A stretch of DNA of 64,000 nt. Origin: Amycolatopsis pithecellobii (GTDB lineage Bacteria > Actinomycetota > Actinomycetes > Mycobacteriales > Pseudonocardiaceae). The notes below the pieces were generated by a model. It saw only the letters and a list, made by a program, of their open reading frames with translations, had not been told where the DNA came from and ran no database searches. Of the stretch, positions 45,066 through 53,800 are shown piece after piece. The stretch's first letter is position 1. Each line of letters begins with the position of its first letter. A program made the translations under genes and the position numbers. The stretch lies in NCBI RefSeq assembly GCF_009707865.1, contig NZ_WMBA01000022.1, positions 1 to 64,000 on the forward strand. Reading direction: 5' to 3'.

Positions 45066-46229
45066 TCAGTACGACTTCGGCAGCGTCAGGACGTGCTCGG
45101 AAAGGTAGTTGAGCACCATCTCCTGGGAGATGGGCGCGATCCGGTACAGCCGCGACTCACGCCAGAGTCGCTCGATGTGGTACTCCTTCGCATAGCCGAA
45201 GCCTCCGTGCACCTGGAGCACGGCGTCACAGGCCGAGAAGCCGGCGTCTGCGCCCAGGAACTTCGCGGTGTTCGCCAAGGGCCCGCACGGCAAGCCGTTG
45301 TCGTAGTAGTCGGCCGCTTTCAGCGCAACGGTCTCCGCAGCGGTCAGCCGCGCCCAGTTCTCCGCCATCGGGTGCGCGATCGCCTGGTTCGCCGCGATGG
45401 GACGATCGAAGACCGTTCGGGACTTGCTGTAGTCGACCCCGAGTCGGAGGGCGGCGTGGCCCATGCCGATCGCCTCCATCGCGATGACGATCCGCTCGGG
45501 GTTCAGCCCATCCAGGAGGTAGCGGAACCCCTTGCCCACCTCGCCGATAACGTCGTCGTCCGTCGCGACGAGGTCCTTGATGAAGACCTCGTTCGAGTCG
45601 ACGGCTGACCGCCCCAGCTTCTCGATGACTCGGATGTCCACTCGGGACCGGTCGATCTCCAGGAAGAAAAGCGTCAGCCCGTCGAACGGGCGCTCCTCAT
45701 CCCTGGGAGAGGTGCGCGCGAGGAGGATCATGTGAGTCGCGTTCTGCGCGTTGGTGGTCCACACCTTTTGGCCGTTGATGATCCACTTGTCGGCTGAGCG
45801 CACCGCCCGCGTCGCAGTACGAGAGGTGTCCGAACCGGCGTTCGGCTCGGTGATGCCGAACGCCATGACCATCTCGCCCCGCGCGATCGTCGGCATGTAC
45901 CGGCTACGCATCTCCGCGGATCCGTGCCGGAGGATCGGAGACGGTGGGAAGACGTAGAAATGCATGGCCGCGGCGCCACTCGTGCCGGCCCCGGACGCCG
46001 CGATCTCCTTCATCAGGAGTGCCGCTTCCTTGATGCCGAGCCCGAGACCGCCGTATTCCTCGGGTACGACGATGCCCATCCAGCCCGCGTCGGCGAAAGC
46101 GTTGATGAACTCCCACGGGTACTCGTGGCTACTGTCGCAATGCGACCAGTAGTCTAGCGGAAACCGGGCCGCAAGCTTCCGAGACTGTTCGATGACGTCT
46201 CGCTGGACCTCGGTGAACTCTTCGAACAC
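45066..46229 (-). CDS. acyl-CoA dehydrogenase
   Basis: 387 residues, the usual length. It has AFGITEPNAGSDTSRTAT (FAD/substrate), WIINGQKVWTTNAQNA, QVHGGFGYAKEYHIERLWRE and the C-terminal helical domain. It introduces the alpha,beta double bond for the MaoC/crotonase steps. It is the first gene of the 19-gene minus-strand block, and its stop is 2 bp before the CoA-transferase start. The N-terminus (EEFTEVQRDVIEQSRKLAARF) is canonical. Confidence 0.93.
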   Translation of the reverse strand: MFEEFTEVQRDVIEQSRKLAARFPLDYWSHCDSSHEYPWEFINAFADAGWMGIVVPEEYGGLGLGIKEAALLMKEIAASGAGTSGAAAMHFYVFPPSPILRHGSAEMRSRYMPTIARGEMVMAFGITEPNAGSDTSRTATRAVRSADKWIINGQKVWTTNAQNATHMILLARTSPRDEERPFDGLTLFFLEIDRSRVDIRVIEKLGRSAVDSNEVFIKDLVATDDDVIGEVGKGFRYLLDGLNPERIVIAMEAIGMGHAALRLGVDYSKSRTVFDRPIAANQAIAHPMAENWARLTAAETVALKAADYYDNGLPCGPLANTAKFLGADAGFSACDAVLQVHGGFGYAKEYHIERLWRESRLYRIAPISQEMVLNYLSEHVLTLPKSY

Positions 46230-46617
46230 GGTTCTCCTTGATTACCTGCCTTGGCTCTCACCGACCGTCGGCGCCTGATCGACCACAGCAGCGCATCGAT
46301 TCGAGCTGCTCGTCGTTCGGCGTCAGGAGCCAGCCCCTCAGGGCCCGCTCAGCAAAACTCGACGAGACAACGCGCCACAAGCGCACCGACCGGCCTACGG
46401 CCACAGCGTCCGCATGATGAACAGGTCCTCGGCCGGCGATCGCATAGTGGACGCGCAGACATCAGACAGTTACCCGCGTGGGACCGTCAGACTTTCCGAC
46501 ATGCGGAATGCCGGCCACAACCGCTTGTCGTAAGTGCTGGCGAGCAGTCAACTATGTGTTGTCCATCACACGACCGGCTATCGTGTGGACCCTATTTTCA
46601 CCGTAGGAGTTCGCGAC
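46230..46617. promoter_or_regulatory. divergent control region of the large catabolic block
   Basis: This 388-bp region separates the minus-strand 19-gene block from the plus-strand small ORF and IclR gene. Its main feature is the perfect inverted repeat listed at 46567-46587. No other gene is supported. Confidence 0.55.
46567..46587. promoter_or_regulatory. palindromic site CACACGA-N7-TCGTGTG, candidate operator
   Basis: CACACGA (46567-46573) and TCGTGTG (46581-46587) are perfect inverted arms with a 7-base spacer, within the divergent intergenic region. It lies 31 bp upstream of the small ORF that precedes the IclR gene. Size and position suit autoregulation by a dimeric or tetrameric regulator such as IclR. 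Confidence 0.5.
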
Positions 46618-46899
46618 ATGGACGCACCGAACAGCGCCGGATCGCCCAACAAGGAAAACGATGCGGCGATCGGCGATCAATGGGGCTTCTGTGGAAACGG
46701 CTCGCCGCAGAACAATTGCGTACCGGAGCTGTCTCGTCCAACTCCCTGCAGCTCAGCTCTCAGATCGAGGGCTCCCGGATGCATCCTCAGCTCGGTGGCA
46801 GCGGGGATAGCGCACGACTGCCACCACGAGCAAGCAACTTCACGCCCGCGGGCCTCTCGCCCGCCGTGGAAACGGCCCCGGTGGAAGGTTACGCATTGA
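46618..46899 (+). CDS. small ORF upstream of and coupled to IclR regulator (hypothetical)
   Basis: A 93-codon frame that starts at ATG 46618 with GTAGGAG at the right distance. It ends with TGA overlapping the IclR ATG by one base (TGATG, 46897-46901). The first 30 residues (MDAPNSAGSPNKENDAAIGD) look plausible; the rest is Arg/Pro/Ser-rich and resembles no family I recognise. It may be a leader peptide for translational coupling, or chance. Confidence 0.3.
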   Translation: MDAPNSAGSPNKENDAAIGDQWGFCGNGSPQNNCVPELSRPTPCSSALRSRAPGCILSSVAAGIAHDCHHEQATSRPRASRPPWKRPRWKVTH

Positions 46900-47711
46900 T
46901 GGAACGACTTCAAGCGGATGAACACCGCAACGAGAAGAGCAGCGACGACGGCGCCGGCTCCAACGTCATAGCGAAAGCCGCAACACTCATGCGCGTCGTC
47001 GCCAATGCCGGGACGCGGGCTGGTGGTGTGACGACCGCAACGGCCGCGAGGCATGCGGGGATTCCTCGCCCGACCGCTCACCGCATCCTGATGCTGCTGG
47101 CCCACGAGGGCCTGCTCGAGCGAGACGAATCATCGGCTCGTTGGCTTCTGGGTCCGGAGCTGCAACTGCTTGGTGTGCAGTCGGCCTCGAGGCACGACGT
47201 GACACGGAAGGCGCGGGAGATTCTCGATCAGCTTTCCCGGGAAACTGGCGAGGACGCTATGCTGTACGCCCGGCGCGGCAGCGAGGTCGTCTGTACGGCA
47301 TCCGAGGAAGGCAGCTTTCCGCTACGGTCCCACAAAGTGGTAGAAGGTACTCGGTTCCCGTTGGGTGTGGGATCGGGTGGCCTGGCTGTCCTGGCCCACA
47401 TTCCGAGGACCGAGATGGAGACTTACCTGTCCTCGCTGCAACTGCAGACAATCTACGGGCCGGCTCACAGTGCGGCCGCAATTCGCAAGCGAATCGCCGA
47501 GACGCGCGCAAACGGATACTCGTTCAACCCGGGCCTCCTTGCGTCGAACAGCTTCGGAGTCGGGGCAGCAGTATTCGACAACCTGGGCTCACCTGCATAC
47601 GCACTATGCCTGACAGGTGTCGAGGACCGATTCACGCAACGTCGAGTTGCAACTTTGGGGAGGCTCGCGCTCGAGGCTGCTCACAGATTGAGTAAACGGA
47701 TCGCAGGCTGA
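46899..47711 (+). CDS. IclR family transcriptional regulator
   Basis: 270 residues from ATG 46899. The open frame runs back to 46251 but the extra 216 residues are not family-like. The winged helix is GGVTTATAARHAGIPRPTAHRILMLLAHEGLLER. The effector domain includes GEDAMLYARRGSEVVCTA, RFPLGVGSGGLAVLAH, NGYSFNPGLLASNSFGVGAAVFD and ALCLTGVEDRF. It is divergent to the 19-gene block, so it is the likely activator/repressor of that block. Confidence 0.9.
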   Translation: MERLQADEHRNEKSSDDGAGSNVIAKAATLMRVVANAGTRAGGVTTATAARHAGIPRPTAHRILMLLAHEGLLERDESSARWLLGPELQLLGVQSASRHDVTRKAREILDQLSRETGEDAMLYARRGSEVVCTASEEGSFPLRSHKVVEGTRFPLGVGSGGLAVLAHIPRTEMETYLSSLQLQTIYGPAHSAAAIRKRIAETRANGYSFNPGLLASNSFGVGAAVFDNLGSPAYALCLTGVEDRFTQRRVATLGRLALEAAHRLSKRIAG

Positions 47712-47820
47712 CTGCCGGCGGCGTGAAATCTGGTTGCGGCAGGTTTCCCTGAATTCCGGCGTCCGGCGACACCGCTGTCCCAGCACACGGTAAAGGCCAT
47801 GTCCTCCCTGCTACGCACAC

Positions 47821-49257
47821 TTATCGAGGGAGACGCTCGAACCCCGTGGGTGGGATGTTGTGGTTGAACCGGAACCGGTTTGCCGGGTCCCAGCGATCCT
47901 TGGTCGCCACCAAGCGCTCCCAGTCCCGTTCCGTATAGGCGGCCCTCACGCGTTCCGGCGTCGCGCCGTCGAGGGCCAGGAAGTTGATGCACTGGGTACC
48001 GCCGGTGTGTGGGTCGACATCGGCGGCGACGCGAGCGAGGTACTTCCCGACCGCCTCTCCCATTTCGGAAGTGAAGTTCCCCCCTAGTCCGTACAGCAGG
48101 AACCGGGCGTCGTTGTGCCCCATGGGGTTCAGGCTTTCCGACGGCCGGGAGGCGGCGCCACCGAGGTGGCGAATCTGCAGCTCGATGAGGGGTGAGCCGG
48201 ACGTCTCGCCACACAGCTCGATGAGCGTCCTGCAGGCCGCCGGCGAGAGATCGGTCAACATCTCCGTGTGATCGTAAGTCGCCACCGGGTCGACCGGGTC
48301 CATGCTGAGTGTGTCTGTGCTCCCGTAGGGCATCACACCGATGGTGTCCACGGCAGGCTTCTCGAGTTCCTCCCGCCAGGGACGAAGATTGTCCTCTCCC
48401 CGCTGTTCGAGATCGTCACCGGAGTAGCAGAACCTCAACACCGCCCACGACTTTCCACGGATGGAGGCGGGAACCTCCGGGAGGGGCGGGAGGTTCGTGA
48501 ACGCAAAGGTCGAAGAAACGTCGTCGGGCACGCTCGTCGACCAACAGCTGTACAGGTCCAAGACTTCCGTGGCCCGCGCGATCGGGTAGAAGAGGTTGCC
48601 TCCATAGACCTGGCTCACCGGGTACAGGGAAAACTCGAGAGATGTCACGACCCCGAAGTTCCCGTCTCCGCCCTTCAGACCCCAGAACAGGTCGGCGTTT
48701 TGCTCGGCACTGGCCGTCACCAGCTCACCGGCCGAGGTAACCACCTCGGCCGACTTGACCGAGTCACAGGCGAGTCCGTACTTGCGTCCGAGCCAGCCGA
48801 AGCCACCGCCGAGCGTGTAACCGACGATGCCGACGTCCGACGTCGAGCCCCACAGCCCCGCCAAGCCATGGGCTGCGGCCTTCGGGATCAAATCGGCCCA
48901 CTTCGCACCCGCACTCACCCGCGCCGTCCGAGTCTCGGGCATGACGTGAACGTCTCGCATGCGTGAAGTGTTCACGAGGACAGAGCCTTCATCGACCGGA
49001 GCAGTGATGCCATGGCCGGTGGCCATCACGCCGACCGTGAGATCTTCGTCGCGGGCGAAGCCCACCGCGGACACGATGTCGGCTGCACGCTCTGCCATCA
49101 CAACGAGCGCCGGGCGCTGCTCAGTGCTCAGATTCCAACCGGTCCGCGCCTGGTCATAGCCCTTATCCGAGACCATATAGACACCACCTTGGACCTCGCC
49201 ACGCAGTCTTTCGAGCCGCGAGATTGCTCGCCTATTCACGATCTGACTCCATCTCAT
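47821..49257 (-). CDS. FAD-linked oxidase (berberine-bridge-enzyme-like)
   Basis: About 478 residues from ATG 49257. GTG 49239, which has GGAG upstream, is an equally good start, and the frame opens at 49296. It has an N-terminal PCMH-type FAD domain (GVMATGHGITAPVDEGSVLVNT with a likely covalent His, GGGFGWLGRKYGLACDSV, LFWGLKGGDGNFGVVTS) and the C-terminal BBE motif WDPANRFRFNHNIPP. These enzymes oxidise alcohols, sugars or C-H bonds with O2. A palindrome lies directly over its 5' region. It converges on the IclR gene (109 bp apart). Confidence 0.9.
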   Translation of the reverse strand: MRWSQIVNRRAISRLERLRGEVQGGVYMVSDKGYDQARTGWNLSTEQRPALVVMAERAADIVSAVGFARDEDLTVGVMATGHGITAPVDEGSVLVNTSRMRDVHVMPETRTARVSAGAKWADLIPKAAAHGLAGLWGSTSDVGIVGYTLGGGFGWLGRKYGLACDSVKSAEVVTSAGELVTASAEQNADLFWGLKGGDGNFGVVTSLEFSLYPVSQVYGGNLFYPIARATEVLDLYSCWSTSVPDDVSSTFAFTNLPPLPEVPASIRGKSWAVLRFCYSGDDLEQRGEDNLRPWREELEKPAVDTIGVMPYGSTDTLSMDPVDPVATYDHTEMLTDLSPAACRTLIELCGETSGSPLIELQIRHLGGAASRPSESLNPMGHNDARFLLYGLGGNFTSEMGEAVGKYLARVAADVDPHTGGTQCINFLALDGATPERVRAAYTERDWERLVATKDRWDPANRFRFNHNIPPTGFERLPR

Positions 49258-49279
49258 AAAACGACAATTCCGTCGTTTT
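49258..49279. promoter_or_regulatory. palindrome AAAACGAC-N6-GTCGTTTT at the FAD oxidase start
   Basis: A perfect 8-bp inverted repeat with a 6-base spacer directly abuts ATG 49257. If the real start is GTG 49239, the palindrome covers the likely transcription or ribosome-binding region. This is a typical position for a repressor operator (TetR, GntR or MarR type). No regulator gene is adjacent apart from the IclR gene at 46.9 kb. Confidence 0.5.
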
Positions 49280-49563
49280 CCTTCGAGCGCCTGCATACTT
49301 GCCGGCCGCTGCGGCCCTGCGTGGATTCACGTCCCAGGCTCAGTCGCACGACTTTCAAGCACTGGCCTTACTCCAAGACCAGTCGGCTCACATGATCACG
49401 CAACTCCACCATGGGCTCCACGGTGCCATAACCGATAGCCGGGCACTGCTGTGGACATTTCCGTCGACCACGCACTCGTACCCTTTTAAACCGAACCCCG
49501 AATCGGTCTCGGCTTTGCACTCGGATCACGGGGCACGTTCGACTCGTTCTCCAAGACGGTATC

Positions 49564-49601
49564 TGGCTTCCCCGCGCGCAGATTCGCGCACGGGGAAGCC
49601 A
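49564..49601 (-). terminator. strong hairpin downstream of the deazaflavin-type reductase gene
   Basis: Arms TGGCTTCCCCG (49564-49574) and CGGGGAAGCCA (49591-49601) pair over 11 bp. After one mismatch, GCGC/GCGC pairs inside around a 6-base loop. It lies 90 bp after the end of the gene at 49692-50117. No U-run follows, which is common for actinobacterial terminators. The rest of 49280-49691 holds nothing else I can support. Confidence 0.55.
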
Positions 49602-49691
49602 GCCACCCAGGCCCCCGACCGCATCCCGGGTAAGATGAACTCCGCCATGCGGTTCCGCTATTTCTGCGTAACTCATGGCTCACGCTGGAGT

Positions 49692-50117
49692 TCAGGCGCG
49701 GGTAAGTGCCAGCACCGGAATCGTTCGGACTCCGGCCAACTTGTCGACGTAGTCGGCGAAGAACGGGGCCTGGTCGGTTTGCTTCTTCCAGACCCGCTCT
49801 CGCTCGGCACCGGTCAACTCCCGGACCGACACCGGATAAGTCGCCGAGGCTGTCTCGACGGTGCCCGTTCCGGCGGCGGTCAGGTTCCGGTACCACTGCG
49901 GACTGGTCGGCTGGCCTCCGTTGGTACCGAATACATAGACCGTGTTCGCGTCGTCGGCGTCGACCAGGCACACCACCGGATGCACGTACTCACGGCCGCT
50001 GGACCGGCCACGATGATGCAGGATCACCACAGGCACACCTTCGAGATGCCCACCGACCCGGCCGCCGCTAGCGCGAAACTCAGCAATGACCTGTTGGTTC
50101 AAATCGATATCGCTCAT
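49692..50117 (-). CDS. deazaflavin (F420)-dependent nitroreductase family protein
   Basis: 141 residues of the split-barrel DDN/nitroreductase family found in actinobacteria: GGRVGGHLEGVPVVILHHRGRSSGREYVHPV and the cofactor-contact region GGQPTSPQWYRNLTAAG, ending FFADYVDKLAGVRTIPVLALTR. It reduces quinones or nitro compounds with F420H2 or acts as a small flavin protein. It stands alone and ends at a hairpin. Confidence 0.87.
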   Translation of the reverse strand: MSDIDLNQQVIAEFRASGGRVGGHLEGVPVVILHHRGRSSGREYVHPVVCLVDADDANTVYVFGTNGGQPTSPQWYRNLTAAGTGTVETASATYPVSVRELTGAERERVWKKQTDQAPFFADYVDKLAGVRTIPVLALTRA

Positions 50118-50839
50118 CGTTGTTTCCTCTCGACTTCGTGTGAGATTGGTTGTGACCGAATTGGTCAGGCACTAACCGGATTCGCCCGGATCTGATGTCT
50201 CCCAGCGAATCTGCTGACGTCTCGATGTGTCGATCCGGTCCGAGAACCACCGGCCTGGCGTCGGACAGGCCAGCGGGCGCACGAAGTCGACAGCTCCTGT
50301 GATAGGGAGAATCATCTAGACGTTCCTGATCAAGAGATGCACGCCTGAAAAGGCTTGAATCAGCAAATTGTCCGCACCTGTGCAGAACGAGTGCTGCTAC
50401 GGATGATTACCTACACATCCAGCGAGGGCCGAGCGCACTGCCGTCCATCGAGGCCGACAGCCGACAGGTCAGTGTTCTGTCGCCGCGTCGAAGCTCGGCA
50501 TCGTCCTCTTCGGACAGAAGAGTGGCACTGCCGCCCGGCAGTCGGTTCATATCGGAGGACAGCCCTACAACAGCTCGATTGCCGGACCCTAGCCGCCGAC
50601 AGCACAATCCACACCTCGTTCGCCTCCGGCTACTCGCGCGCGAACTCCGACAGGGCGAGCTGGACCTGGGAGCGACATCGTCACGGCCTTCTCCTGGGAT
50701 CGGATAATAGTTGCTTGGTAAAGCATCTATCCCTGTGGTCTGCTTCGTCAAGCTTCCCGACGGTGTGTGTGACTTATGGGGCAAACTCACTATGATGTTG
50801 GTACCGCCTATCCCTAATATGAGGGTGGCTTGGTGCGGC
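50118..50839. other. long non-coding stretch, no feature recognised
   Basis: Over 700 bp of lower GC than the surroundings without a gene I can support on either strand. Short open frames exist but lack family similarity and codon bias. It may be remnant DNA plus the promoter of the deazaflavin-type reductase gene. Confidence 0.45.
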
Positions 50840-50947
50840 GTCAGTGGCCGCAGCGCCCAAGCGAAACTGGCGCGGGCACCGGACGACAACGCCGACCGCC
50901 GGGTCACCGCGGTGCTGCGCTACCTGGACGACAACCGCCGGAAGTAG
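50840..50947 (+). pseudogene. possible 3' gene remnant (coding-like codon bias)
   Basis: The end of the frame closing at 50947 switches to strongly GC3-biased codons and reads LARAPDDNADRR followed by VTAVLRYLDDNRRK and a TAG. That looks like the true C-terminus of some lost protein. Upstream of about 50840 the codon bias vanishes. The family is not identifiable. Confidence 0.25.
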
Positions 50948-51095
50948 CGGTTTCTGGCCGCGCCGCCGAGCTGGAGAACCCACCTCGGACACTCCATAAC
51001 CCGTTGCCCGCCAGCGTGTCGTTCCAGCCAGCTACCCTGTTTTCCGGCCAGCCAGTGGGATTTCGGGTGGCCCGACGTTCTCCTAGGTTCACCTC

Positions 51096-52709
51096 ATGCA
51101 ATCACAAGAGGACGCTCAGCCCAGGCGGCGCCGCGCCCGCACCGCGCTGAAAGTGGCCGGCATCGTTTCCGTGGCGGCGATCGGCAGTGTCGCTTTCGCC
51201 GCAGTGTCCAACTCGTCGGCACAGACGGCACCGCAGTCTCCGAGCACTTCCGGGCTCGCCTGGGGTCCATGTCCGACCGGGGCGCCGGCGCCCCAGCAGT
51301 GCGCCGAGCTCGAGGTGCCCCTCGACTATCGGGCGCAGGCGCCGGAAAGCCGGAATATCAAGATCGAGGTTTCCCGTATCCCGGCGGCGAAACCTGAGCG
51401 GCGCAAGGGCGTACTGATGCTCAATGGCGGAGGACCGGGCGCCAGCCTCGACGTGCCCACGATGTTCGGCGGGCTGCTGTCCCGGCAGATCCGCGACAGC
51501 TACGACCTCGTCGCCTTCGACCCGCGCGGTATCGGGCACAGCACGCCGATCGACTGCGGCCGCCAGGCCGACGAGATGATCCGCGACGAGCAGTTGGAGG
51601 TGCTGTCCTTCCCTACAGCCGACGGCTCGATCGACGCCAACGTGGCGTATTCGCACCGGATGGCCGATCAGTGTGCGGCGTTGTCCGGTGATCTGCTGCC
51701 GCACCTGACCACCGCCAACATCGCCCGCGACATGGACCGGATCCGTGCGACGCTGGGTGAGCGCACGGTGTCCTACTACGGCATTTCGTGGGGCACCTAC
51801 CTCGGCTCGATCTACCGCGCGCTGTTCCCGCAGAACGTCGACCGCATGGTGATCGACAGCTCGGTCGACCCGAACGAGCGCGGCTACGAAGACTTCCGCC
51901 TCTTCAGCGGCGCGATGGAAGACCGCTGGCCCGACCTGGCCCGCTTCGGGGTCGCGCAGAAGGACGTTGTGCACCTGGGCGACACCGAAGCCGACGTCCG
52001 GCGGAACTATCTGGCGATGACCGCCGAGCTCGACCGCACCCCGGTCACCCTTCCCGGGACGAAGGCGCGTATCGACGGCAACTTCATCCGGCTCTTCACC
52101 TGGCAGCTGTCCTACAACGACCACAACCTGACCGCGACGGCCGGGGCGCCGGTCTCACAGCTGGCCTCCCTGTGGCGGGCCGGAAGCAACCTCGCGGCGC
52201 ACAAGGCCACCGACGAGGACCGGAACTACCTCACGACCGTGGCCAACGACTTCATCAACGCCGGCGTCCTGCCGGGCCTGCCGCCCGACAACCTCCTCTC
52301 AACGGGCTGGGCGATCAGCTGCGCGGACAAGGCGTGGCCGCGGGACGTGCGGACCTACGCGCACAACACCGCGGCCGACCGGGCCCGCTTCCCCCTGATG
52401 GCGGGTGCGCCGGCAAACGTCGCACCGTGCTCATTCTGGTCGACCCAGCCGCGTGACGCGGAGCCGAAGGTGCAGTCGGTCGGCACGCGCAACGTGCTCA
52501 TCCTGCAGAACCGCCGCGATCCGTCGACCCCGTTGCGCGCCGCCCAGGGCATGAAAAAGGCGATGGGGTCCGATGCCGTCCTGGTCGAGGTCGACGCCGG
52601 CGGGCACGGCGTGCTCGTGCACCCGCAACCGAACTCCTGCGCGATCAGCGCGATGAACAAGTACTTCATGACCGGTGAACTGCCCGCTGGCGACCTCACC
52701 TGTTCCTGA
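51096..52709 (+). CDS. secreted alpha/beta hydrolase, tripeptidyl aminopeptidase (SlpD/TAP) type
   Basis: 537 residues. The N-terminus has an Arg-rich n-region and a hydrophobic segment (ALKVAGIVSVAAIGSVAFAA) ending near an Ala-rich cleavage site, so it is exported or membrane-anchored. The hydrolase core has MLNGGGPGAS (oxyanion), VAFDPRGIGHST and the nucleophile S232 in YYGISWGTYLG. The C-terminal TAP-like domain holds NRRDPSTPLRAAQ (Asp) and DAGGHGV (His). It removes N-terminal tripeptides or hydrolyses small esters outside the cell. It appears monocistronic. Confidence 0.9.
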   Translation: MQSQEDAQPRRRRARTALKVAGIVSVAAIGSVAFAAVSNSSAQTAPQSPSTSGLAWGPCPTGAPAPQQCAELEVPLDYRAQAPESRNIKIEVSRIPAAKPERRKGVLMLNGGGPGASLDVPTMFGGLLSRQIRDSYDLVAFDPRGIGHSTPIDCGRQADEMIRDEQLEVLSFPTADGSIDANVAYSHRMADQCAALSGDLLPHLTTANIARDMDRIRATLGERTVSYYGISWGTYLGSIYRALFPQNVDRMVIDSSVDPNERGYEDFRLFSGAMEDRWPDLARFGVAQKDVVHLGDTEADVRRNYLAMTAELDRTPVTLPGTKARIDGNFIRLFTWQLSYNDHNLTATAGAPVSQLASLWRAGSNLAAHKATDEDRNYLTTVANDFINAGVLPGLPPDNLLSTGWAISCADKAWPRDVRTYAHNTAADRARFPLMAGAPANVAPCSFWSTQPRDAEPKVQSVGTRNVLILQNRRDPSTPLRAAQGMKKAMGSDAVLVEVDAGGHGVLVHPQPNSCAISAMNKYFMTGELPAGDLTCS

Positions 52710-52727
52710 CCCACGGCGTCAGAACGT

Positions 52728-53112
52728 GCAGGCCACCACCGGGGATCCCAGCGCCCAGGCCGGATGCTGGATCGGGCGGGTGTCGGTGGGTGTCGGTGGA
52801 CGGCTACAGCGTGCTCGGGTTCTGGGCTTACTCTTCACCTACCGCGTGGACTGGTGTGAGGACGCCGACCTGGTGCTCGGGGTCCACTACCGGCACCCCA
52901 GTGGGCAGCTCGGTGATTTCATGATCGACCGTGGGGCTTTCCAAGGACTGGGCGACCCCAGCGCGTGACGTGCAGACGAAACATGACCGGCACCTCGAGA
53001 ACTGCCCCCCACTGCTGCCGTGCGTGAACTCGGACTTCCCGTACGTGGAGTGGCATCTGACGGCGGGCCGCTTCGGTACCGACTGGGCTGAACCCGGTAT
53101 CGAGGGCTGACT
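52728..53112 (+). pseudogene. unassigned coding-like remnant(s)
   Basis: From about 52830 to 52968 a plus-strand frame with strong GC3 bias reads YRVDWCEDADLVLGVHYRH and continues to a TGA. A second frame (about 52971-53110) reads VQTKHDRHLENCPPLLPC and then EWHLTAGRFGTDWAEPGIEG before its stop. Neither has a convincing start or a family I recognise. Together they may be pieces of one broken gene. Confidence 0.25.
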
Positions 53113-53179
53113 CGCAGGGGAGGTAGCCCGACTGCGGCCGGGGGCGAGGTCCCCGGCTGCAGTCCGTGTGGTCGCGAGT

Positions 53180-53800
53180 TACCGCACGGGGCCCAGCGAG
53201 AAGCCGCCGTCGGCGACGAGTTCCGAACCGGTGGCGAAACGCACCCGGTCGGAGGCGATGAAGGTGATGAACTCGGCGATCTCGTCGGGCTGTGCCTGGC
53301 GGGGAATAGCGAAACTGTCGACGGGAACGAGTTAGTTGGCCTCGGGATCGTTGGCCAGCGGCGTGTCGACGATCCCGGGATGGACGGAGTTGACGCGGAT
53401 GTTGTCCCGGGCGAGCTCCCCCGCGGCCGCACGCATGAGCCCGCGCAGGGCCCATTTGCTGCTGCTGTAGGCGACGAGGCCGGGCGCGGCGGCGGGGCCC
53501 GCGATGGAGTTGACGTTGACGATGCCACCGCCGCCACGCTTGCGCATCGACGGGGGGACGGCCCGGATCCCCAGGAGGGCACCGGTCAGATTGGTCTCGA
53601 TGACCTTCTGGAATTCGTCGAGCGGAATGGACTCGGTGGTCCCCACGACGAGATAAGCGGCGTTGTTGATGAGCACATCGACGCCGCCGAAGCGGTTCTC
53701 GGCCTGCGTGACGGCGTCCGCCCAGTCGGTGTCGCTGGTGACGTCGAGCGTGACGCCCAGCGACTCGCCCTGGGTTTCGTCGGCGAGCTCCTCGCCGCCG
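53180..53800 (-). pseudogene. short-chain dehydrogenase, 5'-truncated and with an in-frame stop
   Basis: The minus strand reads an SDR from GGEELADET through VDVLINNAAYLVVG, VNVNSIAG, YSSSKWALRG and VHPGIVDTPL, then meets TAA at 53332-53334 after DPEAN. The same frame then continues with LVPVDSFAIPRQAQP and ATGSELVADGGFSLGPVR. A single GAA-to-TAA change would explain the stop. The Rossmann N-terminus (TGxxxGIG) is missing. The residues before GGEELADE are antisense to the TetR fragment. Confidence 0.82.

Noticed and set aside
46251-46898. N-terminal extension of the IclR protein to 486 residues
   Set aside because: The extension has no family similarity, and IclR proteins are about 250-280 residues. 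ATG 46899 fits.
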